Shown here: one piece after another, positions 9,363-16,122 of the stretch
Layout of the letters: each line of letters opens with the position of its first letter
How positions within the stretch are numbered: the first letter of the stretch is position 1
DNA from: Halobacteriales archaeon QH_7_66_36
GTDB lineage: Archaea > Halobacteriota > Halobacteria > Halobacteriales > Haloarculaceae
Reading direction: 5' to 3'
NCBI GenBank assembly: GCA_003021175.1
Contig: PXQV01000001.1
Coordinates: forward strand, 180,436-244,435
Length of the DNA: 64,000 bases
Translations under genes and position numbers: made by a program
Notes under the pieces: model-generated
The model's input: the letters and a program-made list of their open reading frames with translations, nothing else
Database searches by the model: none
What the model was told of the DNA's origin: nothing

Positions 9363-9624
9363 TCGAGAGTGTGGCAGGCTCCCTTCATACTGGTGACCGC
9401 GTACGCACTTCATTCTATCGTCTGTGTGAGTAAGAAACGATTCGGCAGTTCAGCGGCTAAATACCATATTCTGTAGGGCGGATTATTGAATCTCTAAGTA
9501 CCAGTGAGGCTTCTGCCGGCTGTGAGAAGCGCCGATGAGCGGCACGAAGGCGATGATCCCTCTTTGAAAGGGCACGAGGATTCCGTGGCTGTAACAATCC
9601 CAGACGAGAATGAATAAGAGTCAA

Positions 9625-9639
9625 TAGTGCCACGGGAAC
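9625..9639. repeat. attL core (15-bp direct repeat)
   Basis: tagtgccacgggaac is identical to 16127-16141. Read on the minus strand it is the displaced original end of menB, encoding FPWHY followed by TGA. Confidence 0.85.
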
Positions 9640-9645
9640 AGCGTT

Positions 9646-9671
9646 AGTCATGTAGTCATTCGCCTACACAA
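9646..9671. repeat. Left arm-type inverted repeat of the element
   Basis: This 26-bp segment is the reverse complement of 16097-16122 with one mismatch (21 bp perfect, 9651-9671). It lies 6 bp inside attL. In the circular form the two copies would flank the core symmetrically, as integrase arm sites do. Confidence 0.75.
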
Positions 9672-9708
9672 CTAAGTGGGCGGGGCCGTTAGCATGGGGT
9701 GTAGAACG

Positions 9709-10263
9709 ATGTCCGAACAAGTCCACATCCGCGTTGGCGAGGGGCGGAAAGAGAAGTGGAACGCCCACGCCACGGAGGACCACGCGGACAAGTACGGAAG
9801 CGTCTCGAAACTAATCAGACACGCCGTAGAGCGCCAGATTGAGATGGACACGGGCGACACGCCCGTGGGACCGTCCGAGGGCGCTCAAACGGTCGAACCG
9901 AACGGGCGGATTGACGACATTCTCACGGGCGTGGAGGACAACGGGAGTGCGCTTGAGGAGATTCAGAACCGCTTGGCGCGGCTCCACGACGACGTGGTTT
10001 CTGGCGGAATGCCCGAACCCGAAGTGGTGTTCTCGGAGGTGTATGGTGCGGTCCCTGCGGTCGAAGATAGTTTCTCGGAAGCCGATGAGGCGGCTATCGC
10101 CAGGGAGTTCGGGGCGACCGCGGCGGAGATAGCCGACGACACGGACATGACCGTAGAGGAGGTGTCTCGCGCCCTCATTCAACTCCACTACGAGTACGAC
10201 GACGTGGCCATGCTCATGACCCGCGAGTTCGACAGTCCGCGGTACTGGCGGGAGGGTGAGTGA
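9709..10263 (+). CDS. Possible RHH-type DNA-binding protein of the element
   Basis: From ATG 9709 the protein has 184 residues. The N-terminus (MSEQVHIRVGEGRKEKWNAH) looks like the strand and first helix of a ribbon-helix-helix protein, followed by YGSVSKLIRHAVERQI as the second helix. The C-terminal half has a helix-turn-helix-like segment, EFGATAAEIADDTDMTVEEV. It directly precedes the integrase gene with almost no gap, so it may regulate or assist recombination, like an excisionase or repressor. The role is inferred from position. Confidence 0.6.
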   Translation: MSEQVHIRVGEGRKEKWNAHATEDHADKYGSVSKLIRHAVERQIEMDTGDTPVGPSEGAQTVEPNGRIDDILTGVEDNGSALEEIQNRLARLHDDVVSGGMPEPEVVFSEVYGAVPAVEDSFSEADEAAIAREFGATAAEIADDTDMTVEEVSRALIQLHYEYDDVAMLMTREFDSPRYWREGE

Positions 10264-10265
10264 GC

Positions 10266-11273
10266 ATGAGCGTCACGGACTCGGGAGCGGACCCTATTGA
10301 GGAGTTCCGCCAGCGGTACGTGGAGAAAGGGCGCGACCACCCCGACCGCGACGTAGAGGCGGTTCGGGGTACTGCGGAGGCTCACGCCCGTTACCTCCGC
10401 CTATTCCGAACGTGGCTTCAAGAGCGTGACAAGGGCCTCTACGACGACATGAGCGTTCGGGAAATTCGCCAGTTCCGCTATTGGCTCAAGGACGAACACG
10501 ACTACTCCGACGGGACCGTTCGGAACATCACGGGGTCCGTGAGCCAGTTCTTCCAGGTACAACGCCCCGACGAGCCGAACCCCGTTGAAGCGTGGTCCGA
10601 GGAGAGTGAGGCGGGGGTGTGGTCGTACACGACGGAGAAAGAGCATGAGGAGCGCGAACAGGTGTTCTACCTCGAAAAGGACCAGGTGGAGGACCTAATT
10701 GAACACGCGCCCGACCCGACCTTTCGCTCGAAGTTGATACTCCGTCTGTTGGTATCAACTGGGATTCGGCGCTCGGAGTTAGTGACGCTCCGATGTGACG
10801 ACGTGTACCCCGAGGAGCGGCGAATCAACATCTACGAGAAAAAGACCAACGACTACCGTCCTGTGGGGTTCCGCTCGGAGAAACTGGCGCGGGACCTTCG
10901 GATGTGGTTAGACCACCGTCGCCAGCGGGAATACGGCGCGGAGGACTCGGAGTACCTATTCCCGCCAGGGAACGCGGGAGCCGAGAAGGCCCACCTATCT
11001 GCGGCGACCGTCGGCGCGACCGTTCGGAAAGCCGCGGACGCCGCAGGGATTCAAGAGTCCTACACGACGGACGCTAACGGGCGTGTTCGCCACAAGGTGA
11101 CGCCTCATACTCTCCGCGCCACGTTCGCCGTACACGCGGCGAAAGCGGGCGTCTCCGCCCCTATCGTACAAGAGGCGCTTGGACACCACGACTTGAGTAT
11201 CACGTCAATCTACACGGACCTTGCGAGCGGGGACGCCGCGGACGTGATTCGGACGGACGGACCCTCTTTCTGA
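10266..11273 (+). CDS. Tyrosine recombinase / integrase (XerC/D-like)
   Basis: A 335-residue phage-type integrase. An N-terminal SAM-like core-binding domain (about 15-110) precedes the catalytic domain. Catalytic residues are visible: Arg in STGIRRSELVTLR, Lys in YEKKTNDYRPV, HTLR, GHHD and the nucleophile Tyr in ITSIYTDLAS. ATG 10266 is chosen over the GTG at 10260 because a ggagg Shine-Dalgarno sequence lies 8-9 bp upstream of it. It should catalyse integration at the menB end and excision with help. It is convergent with the zinc-finger gene; the stops are 1 bp apart. Confidence 0.92.
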   Translation: MSVTDSGADPIEEFRQRYVEKGRDHPDRDVEAVRGTAEAHARYLRLFRTWLQERDKGLYDDMSVREIRQFRYWLKDEHDYSDGTVRNITGSVSQFFQVQRPDEPNPVEAWSEESEAGVWSYTTEKEHEEREQVFYLEKDQVEDLIEHAPDPTFRSKLILRLLVSTGIRRSELVTLRCDDVYPEERRINIYEKKTNDYRPVGFRSEKLARDLRMWLDHRRQREYGAEDSEYLFPPGNAGAEKAHLSAATVGATVRKAADAAGIQESYTTDANGRVRHKVTPHTLRATFAVHAAKAGVSAPIVQEALGHHDLSITSIYTDLASGDAADVIRTDGPSF

Positions 11274-11274
11274 C

Positions 11275-12006
11275 TTAGTACGTTCCTTCGACCACTTCCC
11301 GAACCGTGAGCGGGCGGTCGGGCGTCATGTCTCCGATGGACAGTCCTACCGCTTTGAGGAACTCCACCCCTTCACCGTGGGGGAGCGTCAGAACGTCGTC
11401 GCTCGGGTGATACCGCCGTCGCATGGTCGAGTCGGGCTTGGCGTAACCCTCACCCTCATGCTCCGCCGTCGTCACGCCCATGCGACGGAGTAGACGGCGG
11501 AGGTGGTCGCCCGATACGTCGAAGCCCCGAACGTCAAGATGGAGCGACCCAAGCGGAAGCCCCCGCCAGACGCCCGCCTCACGCGCCAGCAGACGCCCCG
11601 TGAACGGGTGTAGGCGCGTCACGTCCGTGGGGTCGTCGTACTCCCCGAGCGCGGGGTGTGGAACCGTAGAGACGGCCCACACGTCGTCACACTCCGCGGG
11701 GTCGAACTCGTAACCCTCGAAGCGGTCATTCAGACGCGCCGCCACGTCGTCAGCGGACTTGGCCCGCCGTGGTTCGTTCGCCAACCACCCGAGTTCGTCC
11801 GCGACCCTCCTAATCGCGGATTCTGCGGTCGAATACACTTCGAGACATGGGTAGGCGCGGTCGTCGCGGACGGTGACGCCCGACAGTACCAGGAACTCCA
11901 CGACGGCGCGTTGGCGGTCGGACAGTTCGGGGCGGTGACTCGGGCGGTGGTGAAAGTGCATCCCGAGCCGTTCAAACTCTCGTCCGCAGGAAGGGCATTC
12001 AGTCAT
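11275..12006 (-). CDS. Zinc-finger protein of the element, unknown function
   Basis: From ATG 12006 the protein has 243 residues. It starts MTECPSCGREFERLGMHFHH, a CxxC...H(x)3H zinc finger, followed by a helical region (SDRQRAVVEFLVLSGVTV) that could be a winged helix, and a domain with RLLRRMGVTTAEHEGEGY. A resemblance to intein or homing-endonuclease DNA-recognition domains is possible, but no LAGLIDADG or HNH catalytic motif is present. It is the only element gene on the minus strand apart from a short ORF near attR. No family recognised. Confidence 0.6.
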   Translation of the reverse strand: MTECPSCGREFERLGMHFHHRPSHRPELSDRQRAVVEFLVLSGVTVRDDRAYPCLEVYSTAESAIRRVADELGWLANEPRRAKSADDVAARLNDRFEGYEFDPAECDDVWAVSTVPHPALGEYDDPTDVTRLHPFTGRLLAREAGVWRGLPLGSLHLDVRGFDVSGDHLRRLLRRMGVTTAEHEGEGYAKPDSTMRRRYHPSDDVLTLPHGEGVEFLKAVGLSIGDMTPDRPLTVREVVEGTY

Positions 12007-12242
12007 CTTTTCAACGAGGTGTCGGGTGAATCGCCCCGAGAAGTGGGGTTCTGAGTCGTTTCGGACCCCAGTCGCCACACATTCGTGGGCATTCGGAACT
12101 CACGTCCCGAGTCCCACGGCGACGGAAACCGTAGCCGCGTCGCTCGTTCCAGAACTCTCCGTATAGGTTCGTACATCGGAAATCACCGTTTCGAGGACCA
12201 ACGCCCGTATTGAATGGGGCGTATCAATTTTTCAAGGTGGTG

Positions 12243-12336
12243 GACAGACGAATCCCGTTGAGACTTTTCACGGGACTGTCCCGCTCCCTCACTCCCCTCA
12301 TAGTCTATACGTGAATGGTACATACATAAAGGGGTG
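12243..12336. repeat. Left copy of nested ~95-bp inverted repeat
   Basis: Pairs with 15230-15325 in opposite orientation. Perfect blocks are gacagacgaatcccgttg (18 bp), cccgctccctcact (14 bp), a 21-bp block at 12300-12320 and a 14-bp block just inside it, separated by short diverged spacers. Confidence 0.8.
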
Positions 12337-12417
12337 AACGGTGGCGAGCAACGACGCCCGAACGACGAGCGGGATTAATAATCTCGGTTGCTTCATTAAC
12401 ACCCTTAAATACCTCAC

Positions 12418-12463
12418 TTGTGACTGTGTTCTAAGTGAGAGACTGTAGTCGGTGGCGACCACA
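12418..12463. repeat. Direct repeat 1 with palindromic core
   Basis: An imperfect copy of 12503-12547, 85 bp apart. The core gtagtcggtggcgaccac (12445-12462) is a near-perfect inverted repeat (gtggtcg/cgaccac arms, 4-bp centre, one mismatch). Likely a protein-binding site. Confidence 0.6.
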
Positions 12464-12502
12464 CCCGAGTGACGAGATTCGACCGCGTTGGTCCGTGAAT
12501 CA

Positions 12503-12547
12503 TTCGTGACTACGGTTTAGGTGAGACGGTGGTCGGTGGCGACCACA
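12503..12547. repeat. Direct repeat 2 with palindromic core
   Basis: Contains gtggtcggtggcgaccac (12529-12546), a perfect 7-bp inverted repeat around gtgg, 18 bp upstream of the first ATG of the small-gene block. Its position suits an operator. Confidence 0.6.
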
Positions 12548-12564
12548 GTCTTGACTCGAAAATT

Positions 12565-12729
12565 ATGGCACGAAACAAACGCATTCGACTGTCCGACGAC
12601 GAAAAAGCACTACTCCGCGACGTTCGTCGCCGTCACTTCGGTGGCGATGAGACGCCTTACGGCTACGTCGTGGCGGAACTCGCCCGCTTCTACGAAAGTG
12701 AAACGCGAACGAACAACCTCGACATCTGA
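12565..12729 (+). CDS. Small basic protein of the element
   Basis: A 54-residue protein, MARNKRIRLSDDEKALLRDV at the start, then GYVVAELARFYESETRTN. Charged and helical; it may be a small DNA-binding or regulatory protein of RHH type. First gene of a rightward block and right behind the palindromic direct repeats. No family recognised. Confidence 0.55.
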   Translation: MARNKRIRLSDDEKALLRDVRRRHFGGDETPYGYVVAELARFYESETRTNNLDI

Positions 12730-12731
12730 CC

Positions 12732-12908
12732 ATGCCCGTTGACGAGACTTGTGAGCACCCCGAGTGTCCCGTTGTCCTTCCGTCGTTCCCTGACGAGAAG
12801 GGCGATTACTACTGTCGTCGCCACTACGACGGCGACCCCCAGTTTCGCCACATCCCCGACGAGTTCGAGGACTACCGCCAAGAGAAAGTTCAGGAATACG
12901 ACCAATGA
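12732..12908 (+). CDS. Small zinc-finger protein of the element
   Basis: A 58-residue protein beginning MPVDETCEHPECPVVLPSF. C7, C12, C28 and H31 (in YYCRRHYDGD) form a plausible CCCH zinc site. It starts 2 bp after the previous stop and its TGA overlaps the next ATG (ATGA), so it is part of a tightly coupled operon. Small zinc-finger proteins are common in haloarchaeal viruses and plasmids. Function unknown. Confidence 0.55.
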   Translation: MPVDETCEHPECPVVLPSFPDEKGDYYCRRHYDGDPQFRHIPDEFEDYRQEKVQEYDQ

Positions 12909-13195
12909 GTGACGACGCCGAACTGTTTGCAACGACGTACCGCGACCCCGACGAGGGCGACGTAATCGAACTCCCCGACGGCGCGACGACGGCGGTGGAG
13001 CGTGTTGGCGACGTTGAGATTGGACTTCCGACGCTCGCGGTCGAAGTTGTCGGGACTGGCGAGCGCGCCCAGTACGTCATTCTCCGCAACGACGCGGACG
13101 GCGACGTGTGCATCCCCGACGGGTCGAACGTTCTCGGGGTTGACGGTTGGACAGATTCGGTCTACTTCGCGGTCCCAACGGAGGTGTACGAATGA
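12905..13195 (+). CDS. Small acidic beta-rich protein of the element
   Basis: A 96-residue protein starting MSDDAELFATTYRDPDEGDV with repeated short beta-strand segments (VERVGDVEIGL, AVEVVGTGERAQYVIL). It overlaps both neighbours by 4 bp (ATGA), indicating translational coupling. No signal peptide or membrane segment. No family recognised. Confidence 0.6.
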   Translation: MSDDAELFATTYRDPDEGDVIELPDGATTAVERVGDVEIGLPTLAVEVVGTGERAQYVILRNDADGDVCIPDGSNVLGVDGWTDSVYFAVPTEVYE

Positions 13196-13884
13196 TGTTC
13201 GACCACGACGCGCTCGAAGCCGCTCGGGACCGCCTTCCCGACCCCGCAGAGGACCGTCCCGCGGAGGTTGACGACGCGCTCGAAACAGGCGAACGTATCG
13301 GTTTCGGGGAAGGTGAACCGCTGGCGAACGTGGGATACGACGAGTATCCCGACGACGTTCTTCACCCGAGCGCGGGTGACGTTCTCCGCGTCGTAGCGAA
13401 CCACGAACTCGTCACGGAACACCAAGACGTAGCCGACGAACTGGGAACGTCTGTCTCGCGGGCGGAGAAAGCCGCGGAACACCACGGGGTCGAACTCCCT
13501 TCGGGCGGTTCCTTTGAGGTGGAAACCGCGACAGGAACCATTGATGTTCCGCTGGCGGATGGCCCCGTTCACCTTGACGACTGTACCGATGACCCCGCGG
13601 ATGACCACCGTCTGATGCATCACCTCACCGTCATCTGCGGCATGGGCGTCGCGGAGGTGGTGGCGTTCCTTGAACGCGCCGTCAACGACGCCCGTGGGGG
13701 TGATGCGCGGTACAGCGTGAGGGAGGGCGACGTGAAAGACACGCTCCGTGAGATGAATCTGATGAACGGGGCGACAACCGCCCAACGGGAGCGGGAGCGT
13801 CGTCGCCGTGGTCCCGAAGCCGACGAACTGAACCGCGGGCGTCACACCACGACGACGGTCACGCCTGAGTTCTTCGAGGAATAG
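13192..13884 (+). CDS. Element protein with helix-turn-helix-like segment, unknown
   Basis: A 230-residue protein beginning MMFDHDALEAARDRLP. The centre (VADELGTSVSRAEKAAEHHG) resembles the helix-turn-helix segment used by haloarchaeal regulators and homing endonucleases. A basic arginine-rich stretch (QRERERRRRGPEADELNRG) precedes the C-terminus. ATGA overlap with the upstream gene. A DNA-binding role within the element is plausible. No replication-protein motifs were recognised. Confidence 0.55.
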   Translation: MMFDHDALEAARDRLPDPAEDRPAEVDDALETGERIGFGEGEPLANVGYDEYPDDVLHPSAGDVLRVVANHELVTEHQDVADELGTSVSRAEKAAEHHGVELPSGGSFEVETATGTIDVPLADGPVHLDDCTDDPADDHRLMHHLTVICGMGVAEVVAFLERAVNDARGGDARYSVREGDVKDTLREMNLMNGATTAQRERERRRRGPEADELNRGRHTTTTVTPEFFEE

Positions 13885-14024
13885 CGAACCACTACCGAGG
13901 TATCAGAAAACACAAGAGAAGTTACGACCCCCGACGACCGAGCCGAGAACCGCACTCTTAACCCATCTAAATGTAGGTTCTTCAACTACTTGAACGTGTT
14001 GTCGGGGTCGTTTTGTGACCCCAA

Positions 14025-14894
14025 ATGAGCACCACAGCACACCACGACAGAAGCACAGCGACGCGAATGTGTCCCGAGTGTGACGGGCGCGTTCGTAGAG
14101 ACAACACGACGAACGACCGATACTGCAAGGACTGTGGACTCGTCGTTGGCGAACGACTTGACCGCGACGTGACGAGCGCGTCGCCGTTCCGTTCTCGCGC
14201 CGTTGATGTTCTCCCCCGTGAGATTGACGAGTCACGGGGCGAACAGCGGGACCTTGAAACGGCGGACTCCGCAAAGACGGGCGAGCAAAGCGGTCGCCCG
14301 CTCGGAACGCAAATCGCCAAGCGGGACGTTGACTCAAAGCGATGGGAACGCCTACGGAAGCGCGACGAGTCCGTTCTGACGTTCGACCCTGAGCGGTACG
14401 AGCGTGAGGGCGACGAGTACCTGAAACGCCACGACGGCGCAGGCGTGGAAACGAACGGCGACGACCGCATTCGGTCAATGTCGCTACTTGGGGCGGTTGA
14501 CGCCCTCGCCAGTTCCGTCGGCGCGACGGGGCGGACCCGAGAACGGGCGCGGTCGCTCGTGTCGGAACTCTCCACAGACGAGACGAACGGGCGACAGTAC
14601 GAGGCGGTCGCGCTCGGGGCGCTCGTAGTCGCCCACGACGAGCACATAGCCGAGCGAATCCGTAGAATTAGCGCCCACGACGACGAGATTCAGCAGATAC
14701 AGAACGCGCTTGAACGCGCACAGTCGCCCGCCAAGCGGTTCCGCGTTCTGGAAAACCTCACCGCCGTGGCGAACGACGACCGCGTTCAACGACTCACAGC
14801 GAACCGTCTCGCGGAGCGTGAGGCGGTCGGGGCGGTCGCAGAACGGCGCGGGTTCGACGTTGCGAACGTCATTGCGGGCGTGTCATGGGAATGA
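14025..14894 (+). CDS. TFB-like (transcription factor IIB family) protein of the element
   Basis: A 289-residue protein. The N-terminus has a TFIIB zinc ribbon: C16/C19 (MCPECDGRV) and C34/C37 (YCKDCGLVVGE). The next 100 residues are charged and lack the usual GPEWRAF box. The C-terminal about 140 residues (from SLLGAVDALASSVGATGRTR) look like a degenerate cyclin repeat. The normal second cyclin repeat is not obvious, so this is a shortened, diverged TFB. It could redirect host RNA polymerase to element promoters or act as a repressor; both are inference. It overlaps the downstream HTH gene by 4 bp (ATGA). Confidence 0.7.
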   Translation: MSTTAHHDRSTATRMCPECDGRVRRDNTTNDRYCKDCGLVVGERLDRDVTSASPFRSRAVDVLPREIDESRGEQRDLETADSAKTGEQSGRPLGTQIAKRDVDSKRWERLRKRDESVLTFDPERYEREGDEYLKRHDGAGVETNGDDRIRSMSLLGAVDALASSVGATGRTRERARSLVSELSTDETNGRQYEAVALGALVVAHDEHIAERIRRISAHDDEIQQIQNALERAQSPAKRFRVLENLTAVANDDRVQRLTANRLAEREAVGAVAERRGFDVANVIAGVSWE

Positions 14895-15214
14895 CGTATT
14901 CCGACGCGGACCACCCGTACAATTGTCGGGTCCCCGACGACGAGATTCGCTGTCTCTTGGTCGAACTCGAAAAGCCGTGGCGGTCGAAGCGCGTTCTGCG
15001 GTACTTCCATGAGGAGCGCCAGTATTCGACCCGAGAAATCGCCCGTCTGTTCAACGTCGCCCGCCAGACGCTACAAGACGTTGTGCGACCGATAGAGAGT
15101 TTCGAGTTCACCCCGAAGTACGGGCGGTCGTACAAAGTTGACGACGAACAGCGGACGCTTGGCGACTTCGCGGAGGAACACGACGACCCAAGCGGATTGG
15201 CGGAGTTCATCTAA
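14891..15214 (+). CDS. HTH DNA-binding protein coupled to the TFB-like gene
   Basis: A 107-residue protein from ATG 14891, overlapping the TFB-like stop as ATGA; an ATG two codons upstream at 14885 is possible. The centre reads KRVLRYFHEERQYSTREIAR then LFNVARQTLQDVVRPIESF, a clear helix-turn-helix. The tail is acidic (DFAEEHDDPSGLAEFI). The tight coupling suggests the HTH protein and the TFB-like factor act together in gene control on the element. Confidence 0.65.
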   Translation: MTYSDADHPYNCRVPDDEIRCLLVELEKPWRSKRVLRYFHEERQYSTREIARLFNVARQTLQDVVRPIESFEFTPKYGRSYKVDDEQRTLGDFAEEHDDPSGLAEFI

Positions 15215-15735
15215 CCCCTGTAGCCTCTACACCCCTTTATGTAGGTACCATTCACGTATAGACTATGTGGGGAAGTGAGGGAGCGGGAGAACCCACGTGA
15301 GGAGCGCCAACGGGATTCGTCTGTCGTTCGTGACGGGCGGAGCGAACTGGTTTTCTGTGGCGGAATGTCCGTTGATTGATAGTACGCCCGTCTTTCTCAT
15401 GGGCGTGGGGCGGGCTTCGGACGTTTTTCGTGTATCAAAAATCAGATAGCCACGGCTCTACGGTCGTTGAATCCCGCGCCAGAATGGGGCGGCGCGGGTC
15501 CGAGCACCAAGGTGACAAAGTGGAACAGCACCGAAACGCACCACGACAGCGACGATGAGGGGCGGATAGCCCCCGAAACCATGACCGACGATGTGGCGGA
15601 ACGGTCATCGGGCGCGCACCCTCGGGTTCCATCGGCATGACGTGAAAGGTTCTTTAAAAAGGGCGGAAACTCGGGTTCTCTCGCGGGTCACAACGATATG
15701 GGACCCAAGACGACGGTAGGGACCTGCGGACAGTT
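15215..15735. other. Gene-free region of the element
   Basis: Holds the right copy of the nested inverted repeat (15230-15325). A TATA-like ctttaaaaag lies near 15650. I see no gene with a convincing start, composition and length. Confidence 0.5.
15230..15325. repeat. Right copy of nested ~95-bp inverted repeat
   Basis: Reverse complement of 12243-12336, with perfect blocks of 21, 18, 14 and 14 bp. It starts 15 bp after the stop of the HTH gene. Confidence 0.8.
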
Positions 15736-15873
15736 TTACCGTCGCGTATGTGGGGGCGACCCACCACGTTCCAAGGAGCGAAGCCACCGCGCCCACTTCG
15801 GCCCGAGCCATACGTAGCCGACTGGAAGGAACGCCAGGAACGTTGCAACCGCGACCGCCGTGGCGAGTGACAT
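15736..15873 (-). CDS. Possible small membrane protein (45 aa)
   Basis: ATG at 15873 opens a 45-codon frame: MSLATAVAVATFLAFLPVGY, then VWLGPKWARWLRSLERGGSP. One hydrophobic helix (about residues 3-24) is followed by a basic tail, as in single-pass microproteins. A TATA-like tttaagt lies about 35 bp upstream of the ATG. It sits alone near attR, on the opposite strand to the main block. Confidence 0.4.
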   Translation of the reverse strand: MSLATAVAVATFLAFLPVGYVWLGPKWARWLRSLERGGSPPHTRR

Positions 15874-16096
15874 GATTACATTCTGTATTGGTGATGTTTG
15901 AACTTAAAGCCAGAGGGTGGGGGTCGCCAGCAAACCTCATCGCATCGCGGACGCGTACCCACCACCCCACCCTGTCCGTGTGGAACCGCGGGCACGCTAT
16001 TTTTCATATGGGGGGAGTCGCGGAAACTACAGAGTTATCAGAACGCCCGAGAAGTTCCGCGCTCACTCGGCGTGTTCACCGTTCAACGCGGGCCGA

Positions 16097-16122
16097 TTGT
16101 GTAGGCGAATGACTACACGACT
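16097..16122. repeat. Right arm-type inverted repeat of the element
   Basis: Reverse complement of 9646-9671 with one mismatch. It ends 4 bp before the attR core. Confidence 0.75.

Larger units (their letters stand above)
9336..9708. other. Intergenic region containing the left attachment site
   Basis: No gene is supported between the lipoprotein and the element's first gene. The stretch holds the hairpin at 9347-9362, attL at 9625-9639 and an arm repeat at 9646-9671. Confidence 0.6.
12007..12564. other. Regulatory/gene-free region of the element
   Basis: 558 bp without a supported gene. It holds the left copy of the nested inverted repeat (12243-12336) and two 45-bp direct repeats with a palindromic core (12418-12463, 12503-12547), ending 17 bp before the first gene of the rightward block. 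This is the likely control region, and perhaps replication origin, of the element. Confidence 0.55.

Noticed and set aside
12243..15325. Insertion sequence bounded by the nested inverted repeats
   Set aside because: The enclosed genes lack any transposase motif and the flanks show no target-site duplication; left as unexplained inverted repeats.
15698..15817. 39-codon plus-strand ORF in the element, antisense to the microprotein
   Set aside because: Basic, no hydrophobic or folded pattern, and weaker start context than the minus-strand ORF; cannot be supported.
9646..16122. The 26-bp terminal inverted repeats read as transposon ends
   Set aside because: No transposase is present. The outer 15-bp direct repeat is part of the menB coding end, which fits site-specific recombination rather than a target duplication.
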